Shown: one piece after another, positions 18,165-28,067 of the stretch
Numbering within the stretch: position 1 is the first letter of the stretch
Layout of the letters: each line of letters opens with the position of its first letter
NCBI RefSeq assembly: GCF_000382705.1
Contig: NZ_ARQE01000008.1
Location: 90,919 to 154,918 of the forward strand
DNA length: 64,000 bases
Source: Aureimonas ureilytica DSM 18598 = NBRC 106430
Lineage (GTDB): Bacteria; Pseudomonadota; Alphaproteobacteria; Rhizobiales; Rhizobiaceae
Reading direction: 5' to 3'
Notes under the pieces: generated by a model
What the model saw: only the letters and a program-made list of their open reading frames with translations
What the model was told of the DNA's origin: nothing
Databases searched by the model: none
Made by a program: the position numbers and the translations under genes

Positions 18165-19187
18165 GTGCGCCTGTCCGCTCTGACCACCGCCGCCGTGGGC
18201 CTTACGCTCGCCCTCGGTTCCGTTCCCGCACGTGCCGAGCCGACACAATATCCGTTGGTGATCGAGAATTGCGGCGTCGAAGTGCGCTTCGACAAGGCCC
18301 CCTCGCGGACCGTCGCGCTCGGAGCCAACAGCGCCGAAATCCTCCTGCTTCTCGGCCTCGAGGATCGTCTGGCCGCGAGCGCCTTCTGGCCGAGCAAGGT
18401 CATGCCGGAACTCGCCAAGGCGAACGAGAAGGTCAAGGTTCTGACGGTCGAGATTCCGACCTTCGAGGCCGTCCTGGCGCAGGAGCCCGACTTCGTCGCC
18501 GCCCAGACCGTGCTCCTGCTCGGCCCCGAGAGCAAGGTGGCCAGCCGCGAGGACTTCGCCAAGCTCGGCATTCCGAGCTACCTGTCGCCGAGCACCTGCA
18601 CCAACCGGCAGGACACGAAGGACATCTACGGCAGCCGTTCCGAACTCTGGAACATGGATCTCGTCTACAAGGAGATCGACGACCTCTCGCGCATCTTCGA
18701 CGTGCAGGACAAGGGTCAGGCCGTGATCGCCGACTTCAAGGCGCGCGAGGCGACGCTGCGTGAGAAGGCCAAGGCCCGGGGCAAGGATTACTCCTACCTC
18801 TTCTGGTTCTCCAGCCCGTCCCCGTCGGCCGACGCCTATCTGACGGGCAAGCTCGGACCCGGCGGCTTCATCGCCGATCTCCTGGGTGGACGGAGCGCGA
18901 TCCAGAGCGAGGCCGAATGGCCGACGCTGAACTGGGAAGGCATCATCGCCGCCAATCCCGACGTCTTCGTCGTGGCCGATCTCGACCGCAACCGTTGGGA
19001 ACTCGACAAGCCGGCGGCCAAGATCAAGTTCCTGACGACCGATCCCGCCGTCAGCCAGCTCGAATCCGTCAAGCAGGGCCGCATCGTCGTCATGGACGGA
19101 CAGGCCATGAATCCGACGGTTCGCACCATCCGCGGCGCCGAGCAGGTCGAGAAGCAGCTCGAGGAGATCGAGGCGAAATCGAAGTGA
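18165..19187 (+). CDS. Iron-siderophore/haem/B12-type ABC substrate-binding protein
   Basis: Periplasmic binding protein with the helical-backbone (BtuF/FepB) fold, about 340 residues. Typical marks are VALGANSAEILLLLGLEDRL near the mature N-terminus and a long central helix. Three starts are possible: GTG 18165, with TGAGG 9 bases upstream and a compact signal peptide ending VPARA; ATG 18156, on which TGAGG abuts; and ATG 18057, which would overlap the palindrome. I prefer GTG 18165. Downstream genes encode the FecCD-type permease and ATPase. No TonB receptor is nearby, so the metal-chelate ligand is unknown. Confidence 0.8.
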   Translation: MRLSALTTAAVGLTLALGSVPARAEPTQYPLVIENCGVEVRFDKAPSRTVALGANSAEILLLLGLEDRLAASAFWPSKVMPELAKANEKVKVLTVEIPTFEAVLAQEPDFVAAQTVLLLGPESKVASREDFAKLGIPSYLSPSTCTNRQDTKDIYGSRSELWNMDLVYKEIDDLSRIFDVQDKGQAVIADFKAREATLREKAKARGKDYSYLFWFSSPSPSADAYLTGKLGPGGFIADLLGGRSAIQSEAEWPTLNWEGIIAANPDVFVVADLDRNRWELDKPAAKIKFLTTDPAVSQLESVKQGRIVVMDGQAMNPTVRTIRGAEQVEKQLEEIEAKSK

Positions 19188-20224
19188 CAATCCGCTTCGC
19201 GCACTGGGAGAAGCAGGCCGCATTCGGCCTGCTTCTTGCGTTCTGCCTCGTGGTCACGCTCGCCGCGATCGCGCTGAGCGTGCGCACCGGCGATCTGCCG
19301 ATCTCGCCGAGCACCACCTTCTACGCCGTCACCAATCGGCTGGGCTGGACCGCGGTCTCCCTGAACCGCATCCACGAGAGCGTCGTGATGGACTATCGGC
19401 TGAGCCGCGCGCTCGCCGCGGCCTGCTGCGGCGCGGGTCTGGCGCTGTGCGGCGCCGTCCTGCAGTCGCTCCTGCGCAACGCGCTGGCCGAGCCCTATGT
19501 CCTCGGCATTTCCGCCGGCGCCTCGACGGGCGCGGTGGCGGTGGTGATCCTGGGGCTCGGCGCGGGCGCCGTCACCCTCTCCATGGGCGCCTTTGCCGGC
19601 GCCTTCATGGCCTTTCTCTTCGTCGCGCTTCTGTCCAACGGCACGCGCGGCGGCACGGATCGCACGATTCTGGCGGGCGTCGCGGCCTCGCAGCTCTTCA
19701 ACGCGCTGACCTCCTATATCGTCACCACCGCCGCCGACGCGCAGCAGGCGCGCGACATCATGTTCTGGCTTCTGGGAAGCTTCGGCGGCGTGCGCTGGCC
19801 CGACGTGCAGCTGGTGAGCGTCGTGGTGCTCGTCGGTTTCGTTCTGTGCCTCGCCCATTCGCGCGTTCTGGACGCCTTCACCTTCGGCGACGACGCGGCC
19901 GCCTCGCTCGGCATTCCGGTCGGGCGCACGCGCGTTCTCCTCTTCGCCGCGACCGCCCTGATGGCGGCCACGATCGTCAGCATCGTCGGCTCGATCGGCT
20001 TTGTCGGCCTCGTCGTGCCGCATGCGGTGCGCTTTCTGGTCGGCCCGCTCCATGCCCGCGTCCTGCCGGCCTGCGTCGTCGCCGGGGCGATCTTCATGGT
20101 GCTCGCCGATATCGCCTCGCGCATCGTGGTGCCCCAGCAGGTCCTGCCGATCGGCGTCGTCACCGCGCTGGTGGGCGTGCCCTTCTTCTCCCTCATCCTC
20201 TACCGGGCGAAGCGCTTCTCATGA
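19184..20224 (+). CDS. FecCD-family ABC transporter permease
   Basis: 346-residue inner-membrane permease with about ten hydrophobic segments, as in BtuC/FecCD. Hallmarks are the early DYRLSRALAAACCGAGLALCGAVLQ with NALAEPYVLGISAGAS and the late GSIGFVGLVVPHAVRFLVG region. The GTG start at 19184 overlaps the previous stop (GTGA), and its own stop overlaps the ATPase start (ATGA at 20221), so the three genes are translationally coupled. A single permease implies a homodimeric channel. Confidence 0.88.
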   Translation: MTIRFAHWEKQAAFGLLLAFCLVVTLAAIALSVRTGDLPISPSTTFYAVTNRLGWTAVSLNRIHESVVMDYRLSRALAAACCGAGLALCGAVLQSLLRNALAEPYVLGISAGASTGAVAVVILGLGAGAVTLSMGAFAGAFMAFLFVALLSNGTRGGTDRTILAGVAASQLFNALTSYIVTTAADAQQARDIMFWLLGSFGGVRWPDVQLVSVVVLVGFVLCLAHSRVLDAFTFGDDAAASLGIPVGRTRVLLFAATALMAATIVSIVGSIGFVGLVVPHAVRFLVGPLHARVLPACVVAGAIFMVLADIASRIVVPQQVLPIGVVTALVGVPFFSLILYRAKRFS

Positions 20225-20982
20225 CCATCAAAGCGGAAAATCTCGTCTGGAAGGTCGGTCGAACCACGATCGTCGACGACGTGTCGCTGGAGGTGGAGCC
20301 GGGCCGGATGCTCGGGCTTCTCGGCCCGAACGGCTCGGGCAAGACCTCGCTCCTGCGCATTCTGGCGGGCCTGCGCCGCGCCCAGTCCGGCCGCGTCATG
20401 CTGGACGGCGACGACATGGGCCGGCTCGCGCGCAAGGCCCTCGCGCGGCGCATCGCCTATGTCGAGCAATCGGCCGCCACCACCGCCGATCTGAAGGTCG
20501 TGGATGTCGTGCGCCTCGGCCGCATTCCGCATCGCTCCGCGCTGTCCTCCTGGACGCGCGAGGACGAGACGGCGGTGGAGACGGCGCTCGCCTCGGCCGG
20601 CATGAGCGGCAAGCGCGAGGCGTCCTGGCAGCATCTGTCGGGCGGCGAGCGCCAGCGGGCGCAGATCGCGCGGGCGCTTGCCCAGGCCCCGCGCGAGATG
20701 CTGCTGGACGAGCCGACCAACCATCTCGATGTCGAGCATCAGATCGCGCTTCTGCGGCTCGTCTCGACGCTGAACCTCACCAGCATCGTGGCGCTGCACG
20801 ATCTCAACCACGCCGCCATGTTCTGCGACCGGCTTCTCGTGATGAAGGGTGGCCGCGTCGTGGCGGCGGGCACGCCGGAGGAGGTGCTGACCGAAGACCT
20901 CCTGCGCGAGGTCTTCAACGTGCGCGCGCATGTCGAGCCCTCGGCCCATCACGGCAAGCCGCATATCCAATATCTGGTCTGA
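20221..20982 (+). CDS. Iron-chelate/B12-type ABC transporter ATP-binding protein
   Basis: 253-residue ATPase of the FecE/BtuD group. Walker A GPNGSGKTS is near residue 37, signature LSGGERQRAQIARALAQ near residue 140, and Walker B EMLLDEPTNHLD follows directly. The switch region is VALHDLNHAAMFCDR. It completes the three-gene importer and is convergent with the HWE kinase gene 30 bases away. Confidence 0.88.
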   Translation: MTIKAENLVWKVGRTTIVDDVSLEVEPGRMLGLLGPNGSGKTSLLRILAGLRRAQSGRVMLDGDDMGRLARKALARRIAYVEQSAATTADLKVVDVVRLGRIPHRSALSSWTREDETAVETALASAGMSGKREASWQHLSGGERQRAQIARALAQAPREMLLDEPTNHLDVEHQIALLRLVSTLNLTSIVALHDLNHAAMFCDRLLVMKGGRVVAAGTPEEVLTEDLLREVFNVRAHVEPSAHHGKPHIQYLV

Positions 20983-21012
20983 TCCGCCTCGCCGCCTCCG
21001 GGGGCGGGCGTT

Positions 21013-22482
21013 TCAAGCGTTCGGCTGGATGCGGCCCTTGAGGACATAGGAGAAGCCATCGGCCTCGAAGCGCCGGTCGGCCTGTCCGCCGAAATAGGCG
21101 GGCACCACGCGCTCCAGAAGGCGCGAGCCGAAGCCGCTGCGCTCGGGCGCGACGACCGGCGGCCCGCCGATCTCCTGCCAGACGAAGTCGAACCGTTCGT
21201 CCTCGTGCTCCCAGGTGATCCGCACCCGGCCTTCGGGAACCGACAGCGCGCCGTATTTCACCGCGTTGGTGGCGAGTTCGTGGATCGCGATGGCAAGGCC
21301 GAGCGCCCGTTCGGAGGCGAGCGTGACATGCGGGCCGGCGACGTCGACGCGCTGCTCGTCGTCCACATGCGGCGTCAGTGCCTTGCCGACGACCTCCTCG
21401 ACGGGCGAGTCGGCGAGATCGGGGCGCACCAGCGTGTCCTGTGCGCGGGCCAGCGCCGCGATGCGGTTGGTGATGCTGTCGGAGGCCTGTTCCAGCGAGG
21501 TCGCGTGGCGGAAGCTCTGCGACACGATCGCCTGCACCATGGCGAGGCCGTTCTTCATGCGGTGGGACAGCTCGCGCATGGCGACCTGCTGCATCTGCTC
21601 GGCCTGACGCAGCGGATGAATGTCGAGCACCGCGCCGACATAGCCCAGAAACGCGCCGTCCGCGCCGAAGCGCGGCGTGCCGCTGTTGATCGCCGAGCGA
21701 TAGCTGCCGTCGTGATGGCGCAGGCGAAGCTCCACGCTGAACGGCTCCCGGCGCGCATAGGCCGTGCGAAGCGTGTGGCGCGCGTCGGCGCTGTCGTCCG
21801 GGTGAGTGGCGTCGAGCCAGCCGGAGCCCTCGGCCTCCTCGCGCGACTGGCCGGTGAAACTGTACCAGGCGCGGTTCAGGAAGAGGCAGCGCGCTTCCGG
21901 GTCCGTCACCCAGAGAATGGCCGGCGCGTCCTCGGTCATCGCGCGGAACTCGGCCTCGGCGGCCTGCGAGGCGGCGAGCGCGCTTTCGCGCTCGGCCAGC
22001 GCCTTGCGCAGCTCGAACTGCGTCATCGCCTGCCGCGCCAGGAGATGCAGCGTGCGGATCTGGTGCTGGTCCAGCTCGCGCGGCTCGTAGTCGAGAACGC
22101 ACATCGTGCCGATCGGCAGGCCGGTCTTGGTCTTCAGAAGCGCGCCGGCATAGAAGCGCAGGCCCGGTTCGCCCGTGACCAGCGGGCTGCAATTGAACCG
22201 CGCGTCCGCGCGCGCGTCCGGCACCATCATGAAGTCGGCCGAGAGGATCGCCTTGCCGCAGAACGAGGTTTCGAGCGGGGTTTCCCGCACGCCGAGCCCG
22301 ACCTCCGCCTTGAAGAACTGCCGCTTCGTGTCGACGAGATTCACGACCGCGATCGGCGTGCCGCAGACTTCGGCGGCAATGCGCGCGAGATCGTCGAATT
22401 CCGGCTCGCGCGGCGTGTCGAGCGCGTCGTAGGAATGAAGCGCAGCCGACCGCTCTGCCTCGTCGAAAGGCGCGGGGGACAT
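21013..22482 (-). CDS. GAF-PAS sensor histidine kinase, HWE family
   Basis: 489 residues. An N-terminal GAF domain spans about residues 29-160 (DLARIAAEVCGTPIAVVNLV, then MCVLDYEPREL), a PAS domain about 180-290 (ILWVTDPEARCLFLNRAWYSFTG), and an HWE/HisKA_2 transmitter follows. The phosphorylated histidine is His307 in ELSHRMKNGLAMVQAI; the N-box is HELATNAVKYGALS, and a WxE is kept in ITWEHE. There is no membrane segment, so it is cytosolic. HWE kinases in this order often feed the PhyR general stress pathway; no response regulator is adjacent. ATG 22482 is preferred over a TTG at 22506. Confidence 0.88.
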   Translation of the reverse strand: MSPAPFDEAERSAALHSYDALDTPREPEFDDLARIAAEVCGTPIAVVNLVDTKRQFFKAEVGLGVRETPLETSFCGKAILSADFMMVPDARADARFNCSPLVTGEPGLRFYAGALLKTKTGLPIGTMCVLDYEPRELDQHQIRTLHLLARQAMTQFELRKALAERESALAASQAAEAEFRAMTEDAPAILWVTDPEARCLFLNRAWYSFTGQSREEAEGSGWLDATHPDDSADARHTLRTAYARREPFSVELRLRHHDGSYRSAINSGTPRFGADGAFLGYVGAVLDIHPLRQAEQMQQVAMRELSHRMKNGLAMVQAIVSQSFRHATSLEQASDSITNRIAALARAQDTLVRPDLADSPVEEVVGKALTPHVDDEQRVDVAGPHVTLASERALGLAIAIHELATNAVKYGALSVPEGRVRITWEHEDERFDFVWQEIGGPPVVAPERSGFGSRLLERVVPAYFGGQADRRFEADGFSYVLKGRIQPNA

Positions 22483-22864
22483 GTCAGGCGCGGCATGGAC
22501 TAGCAAGAGCGGTCTCGATCCGTGATTTCTCTTGCAGTCATAGGGCTTCCCTTGTGGAAGCGAAGGGCCGGCCTGTCGAATTTGCCGCAGTTGATGCGCG
22601 CTAGCCCATTCCCCGCTCGGCCCGTTGCGTTTTTATCGCATTTTCAAAGGCTTTGCGGGACGCTTCCGATCGCGGCAACGGCGATCTTCGACGTCTCGGG
22701 ATCGGCGCGCGCGGCGAACACGAAAACGTGACGGCGGTCGAATCGCCGCGCTTTGCCCGGCCGATGGCCGCTTGGTCGAGATGAGTCTTGGCAGGGCGAG
22801 CCTTGACGGCGTGGCGGCGATCCCGCACCCGGGAGACCCGATCCCGATCCCTGCGAGGATGCCG
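22483..22864. other. Non-coding stretch between kinase and DUF1349 genes
   Basis: About 380 bases separating two divergent genes. I see no convincing reading frame, hairpin with T-run or strong promoter pair. A 69-codon frame at 22522-22731 starts with GTG, lacks a ribosome site and has no recognisable protein features, so it is not called. Confidence 0.4.
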
Positions 22865-23446
22865 ATGCAGAGCCTTCAGACCGGCCAATGGTTGAACCCG
22901 CCGCCGCGCGCCGAGTTCTCGCCCGACGGCCTTCTCGTGGAAACGGGGAAGGGCAGCGATTTCTGGCGCGAAACGCATTACGGCTTCACGCGCGACAGCG
23001 GCCATTTCCTCGGCGTCGAGACCGGGGACGGCTTCACGGCCCAGCTTCGCATTCGCGCGCGCTTCGAGACGCTCTACGATCAGGCGGGCCTCATGGTGCG
23101 GATCGACGAGCGCCGCTGGATCAAGGCCGGGATCGAGTTGTCCGATGGGCGCGCCAGTCTCGGCAGCGTCCTGACCGACGGCCGTTCCGACTGGGCGACG
23201 GGACCGTTCGAGGGCGACGCATCGGATTTCTGGATGCGGGCCTCGCTTCGGGAGGGCGTCCTGCGCCTTCAGGCCTCGCGCGACGGCCGGCACTGGCCCT
23301 TGGTGCGCCTTTGCCCTTTTCCGGTGAGTGAGCGCTATCTGGTCGGTCCGATGGCCTGCACACCCGAGCGCGCGGGGCTCGAGGTCCGCTTTTCCGACTG
23401 GGCGCTCACGTCCCATCTCGCCAAGGACCTGCATGACCTCACCTGA
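22865..23446 (+). CDS. DUF1349 domain-containing protein (concanavalin-like fold)
   Basis: 193-residue soluble protein of the DUF1349 (YoaI/regulation-of-arabinose-like) family, with a predicted jelly-roll. Markers are LLVETGKGSDFWRETHYGF near residue 22 and AQLRIRARFETLYDQAGLMVRIDERRWIKAGIE at about 55-90. ATG 22865 follows GAGG with 6-base spacing; an ATG at 22859 directly abuts that site. No signal peptide. Relatives are thought to bind carbohydrates but have no settled function. It stands alone between the kinase and the sit operon. Confidence 0.8.
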   Translation: MQSLQTGQWLNPPPRAEFSPDGLLVETGKGSDFWRETHYGFTRDSGHFLGVETGDGFTAQLRIRARFETLYDQAGLMVRIDERRWIKAGIELSDGRASLGSVLTDGRSDWATGPFEGDASDFWMRASLREGVLRLQASRDGRHWPLVRLCPFPVSERYLVGPMACTPERAGLEVRFSDWALTSHLAKDLHDLT

Positions 23447-23524
23447 CCGGCCTCGACCTCGACCGTCGCCCTCGTGACGGGGCTCGACCAGACCCGGCCT
23501 CAGGCGGAGCGCGAGCGCTGAGGT

Positions 23525-24361
23525 TCAGGCCGTGCCCTCGCGCGCGCTCGAACGGGCGAGGCGCCAGGAGAGCGCGAGCAGGAAGACAAGCGTGAGGGCG
23601 AGAACGATGGTGGGGGCCGGCGCGCTGTCGAGGAAGAAGCTCGCATAGGTGCCCCCGACCATCGACAGGAGACAGGCGGGAACGGCGATCACCAGCATCT
23701 GCCGGAAGGAGCGCGCCAGAAGGAAGGCGATGGCGCCGGGCGTCACCAGAAGCGCGACGGCGAGGATCAGCCCCACCGAGGACAGCGTCGCCACCACGGT
23801 CAGCGACAGGAGCCCCAGGAGCCCGTAATGCAGCCAGCTCGTGCGCAGGGCCGACACGCGGGCCTGAACCGGGTCGAAAGCGTGGAGAAGGAAGTCCTTC
23901 CACTTGAGAAGGAGGACGAGGGATACGAAGCCGCCGATCAGCCCGGCGGTGAGAAGATCGTCCGGGCCGACGCCGAGGAGATTGCCGAACAGGACATGAT
24001 CCAGATGCTGGTCGGAGGGAAAGGCGGCGTTGAGGACGATGCCGAGGCCGAACAGGCCGGAAAACACGACGCCCATCACCGTGTCGCGCTTCACGCGGCT
24101 GTTGTCCGCCAGCCAACCGGTGGCGAGCGAGCAGAGCATGCCGGCGGCAAAGGCGCCGAGGATCAGGGGCAGGCCGGCGATCCAGGCCAGCACGATCCCC
24201 GGCAGCACGGCATGGCTCACCGCGTCGCCCATCAGCGCCCAGCCCTTGAGCACGAGGAAGCAGGACAGGAGCGCCGTGGGCACGGACACGAGAAGGCAGA
24301 TCAGGAACGCGTCCCGCATGAAGGGAAGCTGGAAGGGCAGAAGCGCGAGATCGAGGCTCAC
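23525..24361 (-). CDS. sitD: Manganese/iron ABC transporter permease SitD
   Basis: 278-residue ABC-3 family permease with about eight hydrophobic segments. GTG 24361 is chosen because it overlaps the previous stop (GTGA) and gives [20 protein letters not shown], the typical SitD N-terminus. The family motif GWALMGDAVSHAVLPGIVLA is at about residues 35-54. A longer frame upstream lies within sitC and is not real. It is the last gene of sitABCD; both permeases pair to form the channel. Confidence 0.88.
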   Translation of the reverse strand: MSLDLALLPFQLPFMRDAFLICLLVSVPTALLSCFLVLKGWALMGDAVSHAVLPGIVLAWIAGLPLILGAFAAGMLCSLATGWLADNSRVKRDTVMGVVFSGLFGLGIVLNAAFPSDQHLDHVLFGNLLGVGPDDLLTAGLIGGFVSLVLLLKWKDFLLHAFDPVQARVSALRTSWLHYGLLGLLSLTVVATLSSVGLILAVALLVTPGAIAFLLARSFRQMLVIAVPACLLSMVGGTYASFFLDSAPAPTIVLALTLVFLLALSWRLARSSAREGTA

Positions 24362-25221
24362 GGATGGGCCTCCCGCAGCGCTCGCGCCGCCTTGCGCCGC
24401 GCGGCGAGGAGCCCATGCTTGGGCGCCAGAAGGAAGGCCGCGAGGAAGACCAGCGTCTGCAGGACGACGATGACGCCGCCCGTCGCCCCGTCGAGGAAGT
24501 AGCTGGCATAGGCGCCGAGAAAGCTCGTGCCGGCGCCGATCAGGACGGACAGCGCGAGAAGGCGCGAGAACCGATCGCAGAGAAGATAGGCGGTGGCGCC
24601 CGGCGTCACCACCAGCGCGACGACGAGGAAGGCGCCGACCGTCTGCATGGCGGCGACCACGGCAGCCGACAGGAGCACGAAGAACAGGGCTTTGAGAAGC
24701 CGCGGGCGAAGACCGATCGAGCGTGCATGGGTCTCGTCGAAGAAGGCCACCATCAGATCCTTCCACTTGAGAAGCAGGATCGCCAGGCTCACGAAGCCGA
24801 TGATGGCGAGCTGCAACGTGTCCTCGGGCGTGATGGCGAGAATGTTGCCGAACGTGATGGTCTGGATCGAGACGGCGATCGGGTCGAGCGAGACCATGAA
24901 CAGGCCGAGCCCGAAGAAGCTGGTGAAGATGATGCCGATCACGACATCAGCCTTCAGGCCCGAGCGCTCCGAAAGAAACAGCATGGCTCCCGCCGCCAGA
25001 CCGCCTGACAGGAAGGCGCCGAGCGCGAAGGGCAGGCCGAGCATGACGGCGCCGGCGACGCCCGGCACGACGGAATGGCTGAGCGCGTCGCCGATCAGCG
25101 ACCAGCCCTTGAGCGTGAGATAGGCCGAGAGAAAGGCGCACACGCCTCCGACCAGCGCGCTGACCCAGAGCGCGTTGGTCATATAAGCGTAGCCGAAGGG
25201 CTCCAGAAGCGTCGTCATCAT
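24358..25221 (-). CDS. sitC: Manganese/iron ABC transporter permease SitC
   Basis: 287-residue ABC-3 family permease with the motif [20 protein letters not shown] at about residues 39-58 and a [19 protein letters not shown] loop near residue 160 that is typical of the SitC/MntC side. Its ATG overlaps the sitB stop by 4 bases (ATGA) and its own stop overlaps the sitD GTG, so expression is coupled. About eight membrane spans. Confidence 0.88.
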   Translation of the reverse strand: MMTTLLEPFGYAYMTNALWVSALVGGVCAFLSAYLTLKGWSLIGDALSHSVVPGVAGAVMLGLPFALGAFLSGGLAAGAMLFLSERSGLKADVVIGIIFTSFFGLGLFMVSLDPIAVSIQTITFGNILAITPEDTLQLAIIGFVSLAILLLKWKDLMVAFFDETHARSIGLRPRLLKALFFVLLSAAVVAAMQTVGAFLVVALVVTPGATAYLLCDRFSRLLALSVLIGAGTSFLGAYASYFLDGATGGVIVVLQTLVFLAAFLLAPKHGLLAARRKAARALREAHP

Positions 25222-26087
25222 CGCGCCACGCCGCTCTCGACCGTGGCGAGATGGCCGGTCCGGACGGCAGGAGGCGGCTCGCCGCCGGGCGCGGACACGA
25301 AGCCCGCGCTCGCGGCCGGTGTGCCGGCGGGGAGGGCCAGGGGACGCAGCGCGCCGCCGAAGGCGCGCTCCAGATTGGCCGGCGTGAAGACCTCGGCGGT
25401 CGGTCCGGCGGCGAGAACCGTGCCCTTCACCAGAACGGTGCGATCGCAGAAGTCCGGCACCGAGCCGAGATCGTGGGTGGACACCAGCATGACCCGACCC
25501 TCGCCGCGCATCTCGCGCAGGAGCGACACGATCCGATCCTCGGTCTTCACGTCGACGCCGGTGAAGGGCTCGTCCAGGAGAATGACCTGACCATCCTGCG
25601 CGAGGGCCCGGGCGAGAAAGGCGCGCTTGCGCTGGCCGCCGGACAACTCGCCGATCTGGCGGCGACGAAGATCGGCGAGGCCGACACGGGCGAGCGCCGT
25701 GTCCACGGCTTGCCGATCGGCGGCTTTGGGTCGGCGCAGAAAGCCCATATGCCCGTAGCGCCCCATCATCACCACGTCCTCGACCAGAACCGGAAAGCTC
25801 CAGTCGACGTCTTCCGACTGCGGAACATAAGCCACGAGATTGGCGCGCAGCGCCTCGCGCACGCTTCGCCCGACGAGGCGGATCTCGCCGTGCGCCGCCG
25901 GCACGAAACCCATGATCGCCTTGAACAGGGTGGACTTGCCCGCGCCGTTGATGCCGACGAGCGCCGTCACCGTGCCGCGCGGGATGGCGAAGCTCGCGTC
26001 GCGCAGCGCCGTGTGGCCGTTGCGATAGGTCACCGTGACGCCGCGCGCGTCGATCCCCGCGCCTTCCGTCTCCCCCGCTCCGGTCAT
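25218..26087 (-). CDS. sitB: Manganese/iron ABC transporter ATP-binding protein SitB
   Basis: 289-residue ATPase. Walker [10 protein letters not shown], signature [17 protein letters not shown] and Walker [13 protein letters not shown] are intact; [25 protein letters not shown] is the Q-loop region common to Mn/Zn importers. The last 40 residues are an alanine/proline-rich tail ([21 protein letters not shown]) without a known role. One base separates it from the sitA stop. Confidence 0.9.
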   Translation of the reverse strand: MTGAGETEGAGIDARGVTVTYRNGHTALRDASFAIPRGTVTALVGINGAGKSTLFKAIMGFVPAAHGEIRLVGRSVREALRANLVAYVPQSEDVDWSFPVLVEDVVMMGRYGHMGFLRRPKAADRQAVDTALARVGLADLRRRQIGELSGGQRKRAFLARALAQDGQVILLDEPFTGVDVKTEDRIVSLLREMRGEGRVMLVSTHDLGSVPDFCDRTVLVKGTVLAAGPTAEVFTPANLERAFGGALRPLALPAGTPAASAGFVSAPGGEPPPAVRTGHLATVESGVAR

Positions 26088-26088
26088 G

Positions 26089-26994
26089 TCAGTTCGTCGC
26101 CTCGGTCAGCCCGTCCACGACGGTTTGCGAGGTGACGCGCAGAAGGTCGAGATAGGTCGGCACCGGTCCGCCCTCGGCGCTGAGGGAATCGACATAGAGA
26201 ACGCCGCCGTAGCGCGCGCCCGTCTCGCGGGCGACCTGCTCGGCCGGCGCCTGGCTCACCGTGCTTTCGCAGAACACGGCCGGCACGCCGTTCGCCTTCA
26301 AGCCGTCGACGACCTTGCGCACCTGCTGCGGTGTGCCCTGCTGGTCGGCGTTGATCGGCCAGAGGTAGAGTTCGCGCAGGCCGAAATCGCGAGCGAGATA
26401 ACTGAAGGCGCCCTCGCAGGTCACGAGCCAGCGCTTGTCCTCGGGTATGCCGGCAAGACGCCCGCGCAAGGGCTCGATCGTCTCACGGATTTCCGTCTTG
26501 TAGCGCTCGGCATTGGCCCGGTAGGTCTCGGCATTCGCCCCGTCGCGGGCGATCAGCGCGTCGCGGATGTTGTCGACATAGACGAGCGCATTGTTGAGAC
26601 CCATCCAGGCATGGGGGTTGGCGCGGCCGGAATAGGCGCCGTCCGAGATCGGGATCGGCGCGATGCCGTCCGACACGGTGGCAGCGGGCACATCGCCGAG
26701 ATTGCGCAGGAACTGCTCGAACCAGCGCTCCAGCCCGAGCCCGTTCCACAGGACGAGGTCGGCGTCCTGCGCGGCGAGAATGTCGCGCGGCGTGGGCTCG
26801 TAGCCGTGGATTTCCGCGCCGGGCTTGGTCACGGACACGACCTCGGCGGCGTCGCCCGCCACGTTGCGCGCCATGTCGGCGATGACGGTGAAGGTCGTCA
26901 CGACCTTGATCGGCTCGCCGCTCGGCTGCGCCATGGCGGGGAGGGCGGCGGTACAGAGAAGCGTGGCGAGAGCGAGAATGCGGCGGGACGCCAT
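26089..26994 (-). CDS. sitA: Manganese/iron ABC transporter substrate-binding protein SitA
   Basis: 301-residue periplasmic metal-binding protein (cluster A-I). ATG 26994 follows GGAAAG and gives a signal peptide ending PAMA. The four metal ligands are visible as His63 (IHGYEPTP), His128 (NPHAW), Glu194 (CEGAFSY) and Asp269 (YVDSLS). Glu at the third place, instead of His, marks a manganese/ferrous rather than a zinc binder. It is the first gene of sitABCD behind a Fur/Mur-like palindrome. Confidence 0.93.
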   Translation of the reverse strand: MASRRILALATLLCTAALPAMAQPSGEPIKVVTTFTVIADMARNVAGDAAEVVSVTKPGAEIHGYEPTPRDILAAQDADLVLWNGLGLERWFEQFLRNLGDVPAATVSDGIAPIPISDGAYSGRANPHAWMGLNNALVYVDNIRDALIARDGANAETYRANAERYKTEIRETIEPLRGRLAGIPEDKRWLVTCEGAFSYLARDFGLRELYLWPINADQQGTPQQVRKVVDGLKANGVPAVFCESTVSQAPAEQVARETGARYGGVLYVDSLSAEGGPVPTYLDLLRVTSQTVVDGLTEATN

Positions 26995-27032
26995 GCGGGA
27001 GCTTTCCTTTCGGGCTTCGTCTTGAAAATGAT

Positions 27033-27051
27033 ATTGCGAAGCATTCGCAAT
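27033..27051. promoter_or_regulatory. Fur/Mur-like operator upstream of sitA
   Basis: ATTGCGAAGCATTCGCAAT is a perfect palindrome of 8-base arms around GCA, 39 bases before the sitA start. Size and symmetry suit a Fur-family dimer. In alphaproteobacteria manganese importers are usually repressed by Mur (the local Fur) with Mn, so I infer Mur. Confidence 0.65.
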
Positions 27052-27239
27052 TACCAAGATGCTCGGGGCGCGCTCTCGGGAATGTTATCGACGGAGCGGG
27101 TGAAGCGAGCGGGGCGCGGCATGACGAAATGCGTCGGACGGCGTCGCCGGCTGCGAGCGATCCGGCGGCGAAGGTCGCGCCTGTCCGGGTCCGGTCGCGC
27201 GGGATCGTGGGGCGCGGCGAAGCGGAAACGGGGACGCCG

Positions 27240-27271
27240 AAAAAAAACGGTCCGGCTGCGAGGCCGGACCG
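27240..27271 (-). terminator. Rho-independent terminator of dedA-like gene
   Basis: On the minus strand CGGTCCGGC (27271-27263) pairs perfectly with GCCGGACCG (27256-27248), and eight T residues follow (27247-27240). It lies 28 bases past the DedA stop. Confidence 0.85.
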
Positions 27272-27299
27272 CTGGATCTTGGCTTGAAGCCCGCGTGTG

Positions 27300-27968
27300 T
27301 CAGGACAGCGGTTCGGGCCGCGCGGCGCGGCCGCGTGGCCGACGCGCGCCTTGCGAGCGCAGCAGATGGCGGCCGCCCAGAAGCGTGGCGACCAGCGTGA
27401 GCGCGAGAACCAGGGCCAGAACGCTGAAAGCGCCATGGCCGCTGAGCATGCCGAGTTCGCCCGCCCCGCGCGCGCCGAGATAGCCGGGCGCGAGCATCAG
27501 CGGCGCCCAGAGAACCGCCGAGGCGACATTGGCGATCTGGAACCGGGTCTGACCCATGGCCATCATGCCCGCGACCAGGGGCACGGTGGAGCGGATGGGC
27601 CCGAGGAAGCGCCCGAGGAAGACGGCGGCGAAGCCGTAACGCCGGAAGAACAGGCGGGTGCGGGCGATGGCAGGGCGATAACGCTGGAACAAGGGCCGAT
27701 GCACGATGCCGGGACCGAGCCAGCGGCCGATCACATAGGACACGATGTCGCCGAGCACCGCACCGACAATGGCGCCGACGAGCACGGGAACGGGGCTGAT
27801 GAGGCCCGCGCCCATCAAACCTCCAATCAGCAGCATCACCGCTGTCGCGGGGATGACGAGGCCCACCAGCACCAGAGACTCGCCGAGCGAGATCAGGAGC
27901 ACGATCGGCAGGGTCCAGGCCTGATGGGCTTGGATGAATTGGCCGAGATTGGCGAGAAAGGCTTCCAT
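27300..27968 (-). CDS. DedA family membrane protein
   Basis: 222-residue inner-membrane protein (SNARE-associated/VTT domain). Conserved signatures are ESLVLVGLVIPATAVMLLIGGLMG near residue 30, GAVLGDIVSYVIGRWLG near 70 and FLGRFLGPIRSTVPLVAGMMAM near 120. DedA proteins move or flip membrane lipids such as undecaprenyl phosphate or phosphatidylethanolamine and help keep the proton gradient. Start ATG 27968 by homology; the longer frame would add a basic 19-residue leader. Confidence 0.88.
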   Translation of the reverse strand: MEAFLANLGQFIQAHQAWTLPIVLLISLGESLVLVGLVIPATAVMLLIGGLMGAGLISPVPVLVGAIVGAVLGDIVSYVIGRWLGPGIVHRPLFQRYRPAIARTRLFFRRYGFAAVFLGRFLGPIRSTVPLVAGMMAMGQTRFQIANVASAVLWAPLMLAPGYLGARGAGELGMLSGHGAFSVLALVLALTLVATLLGGRHLLRSQGARRPRGRAARPEPLS

Positions 27969-28067
27969 TGGACCCCAGGGGTGCGAAGGACAGGCTCGAC
28001 GGGGCCGCGCGCGACCCCGCCCCATGCCAGCCGGTGCTCAAGAAGCCGGCTGGCTGCCTCGCAAATA

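Noticed and set aside
22522-22731. 69-codon frame in the gap after the HWE kinase
   Set aside because: GTG start, no ribosome site, no recognisable protein character.
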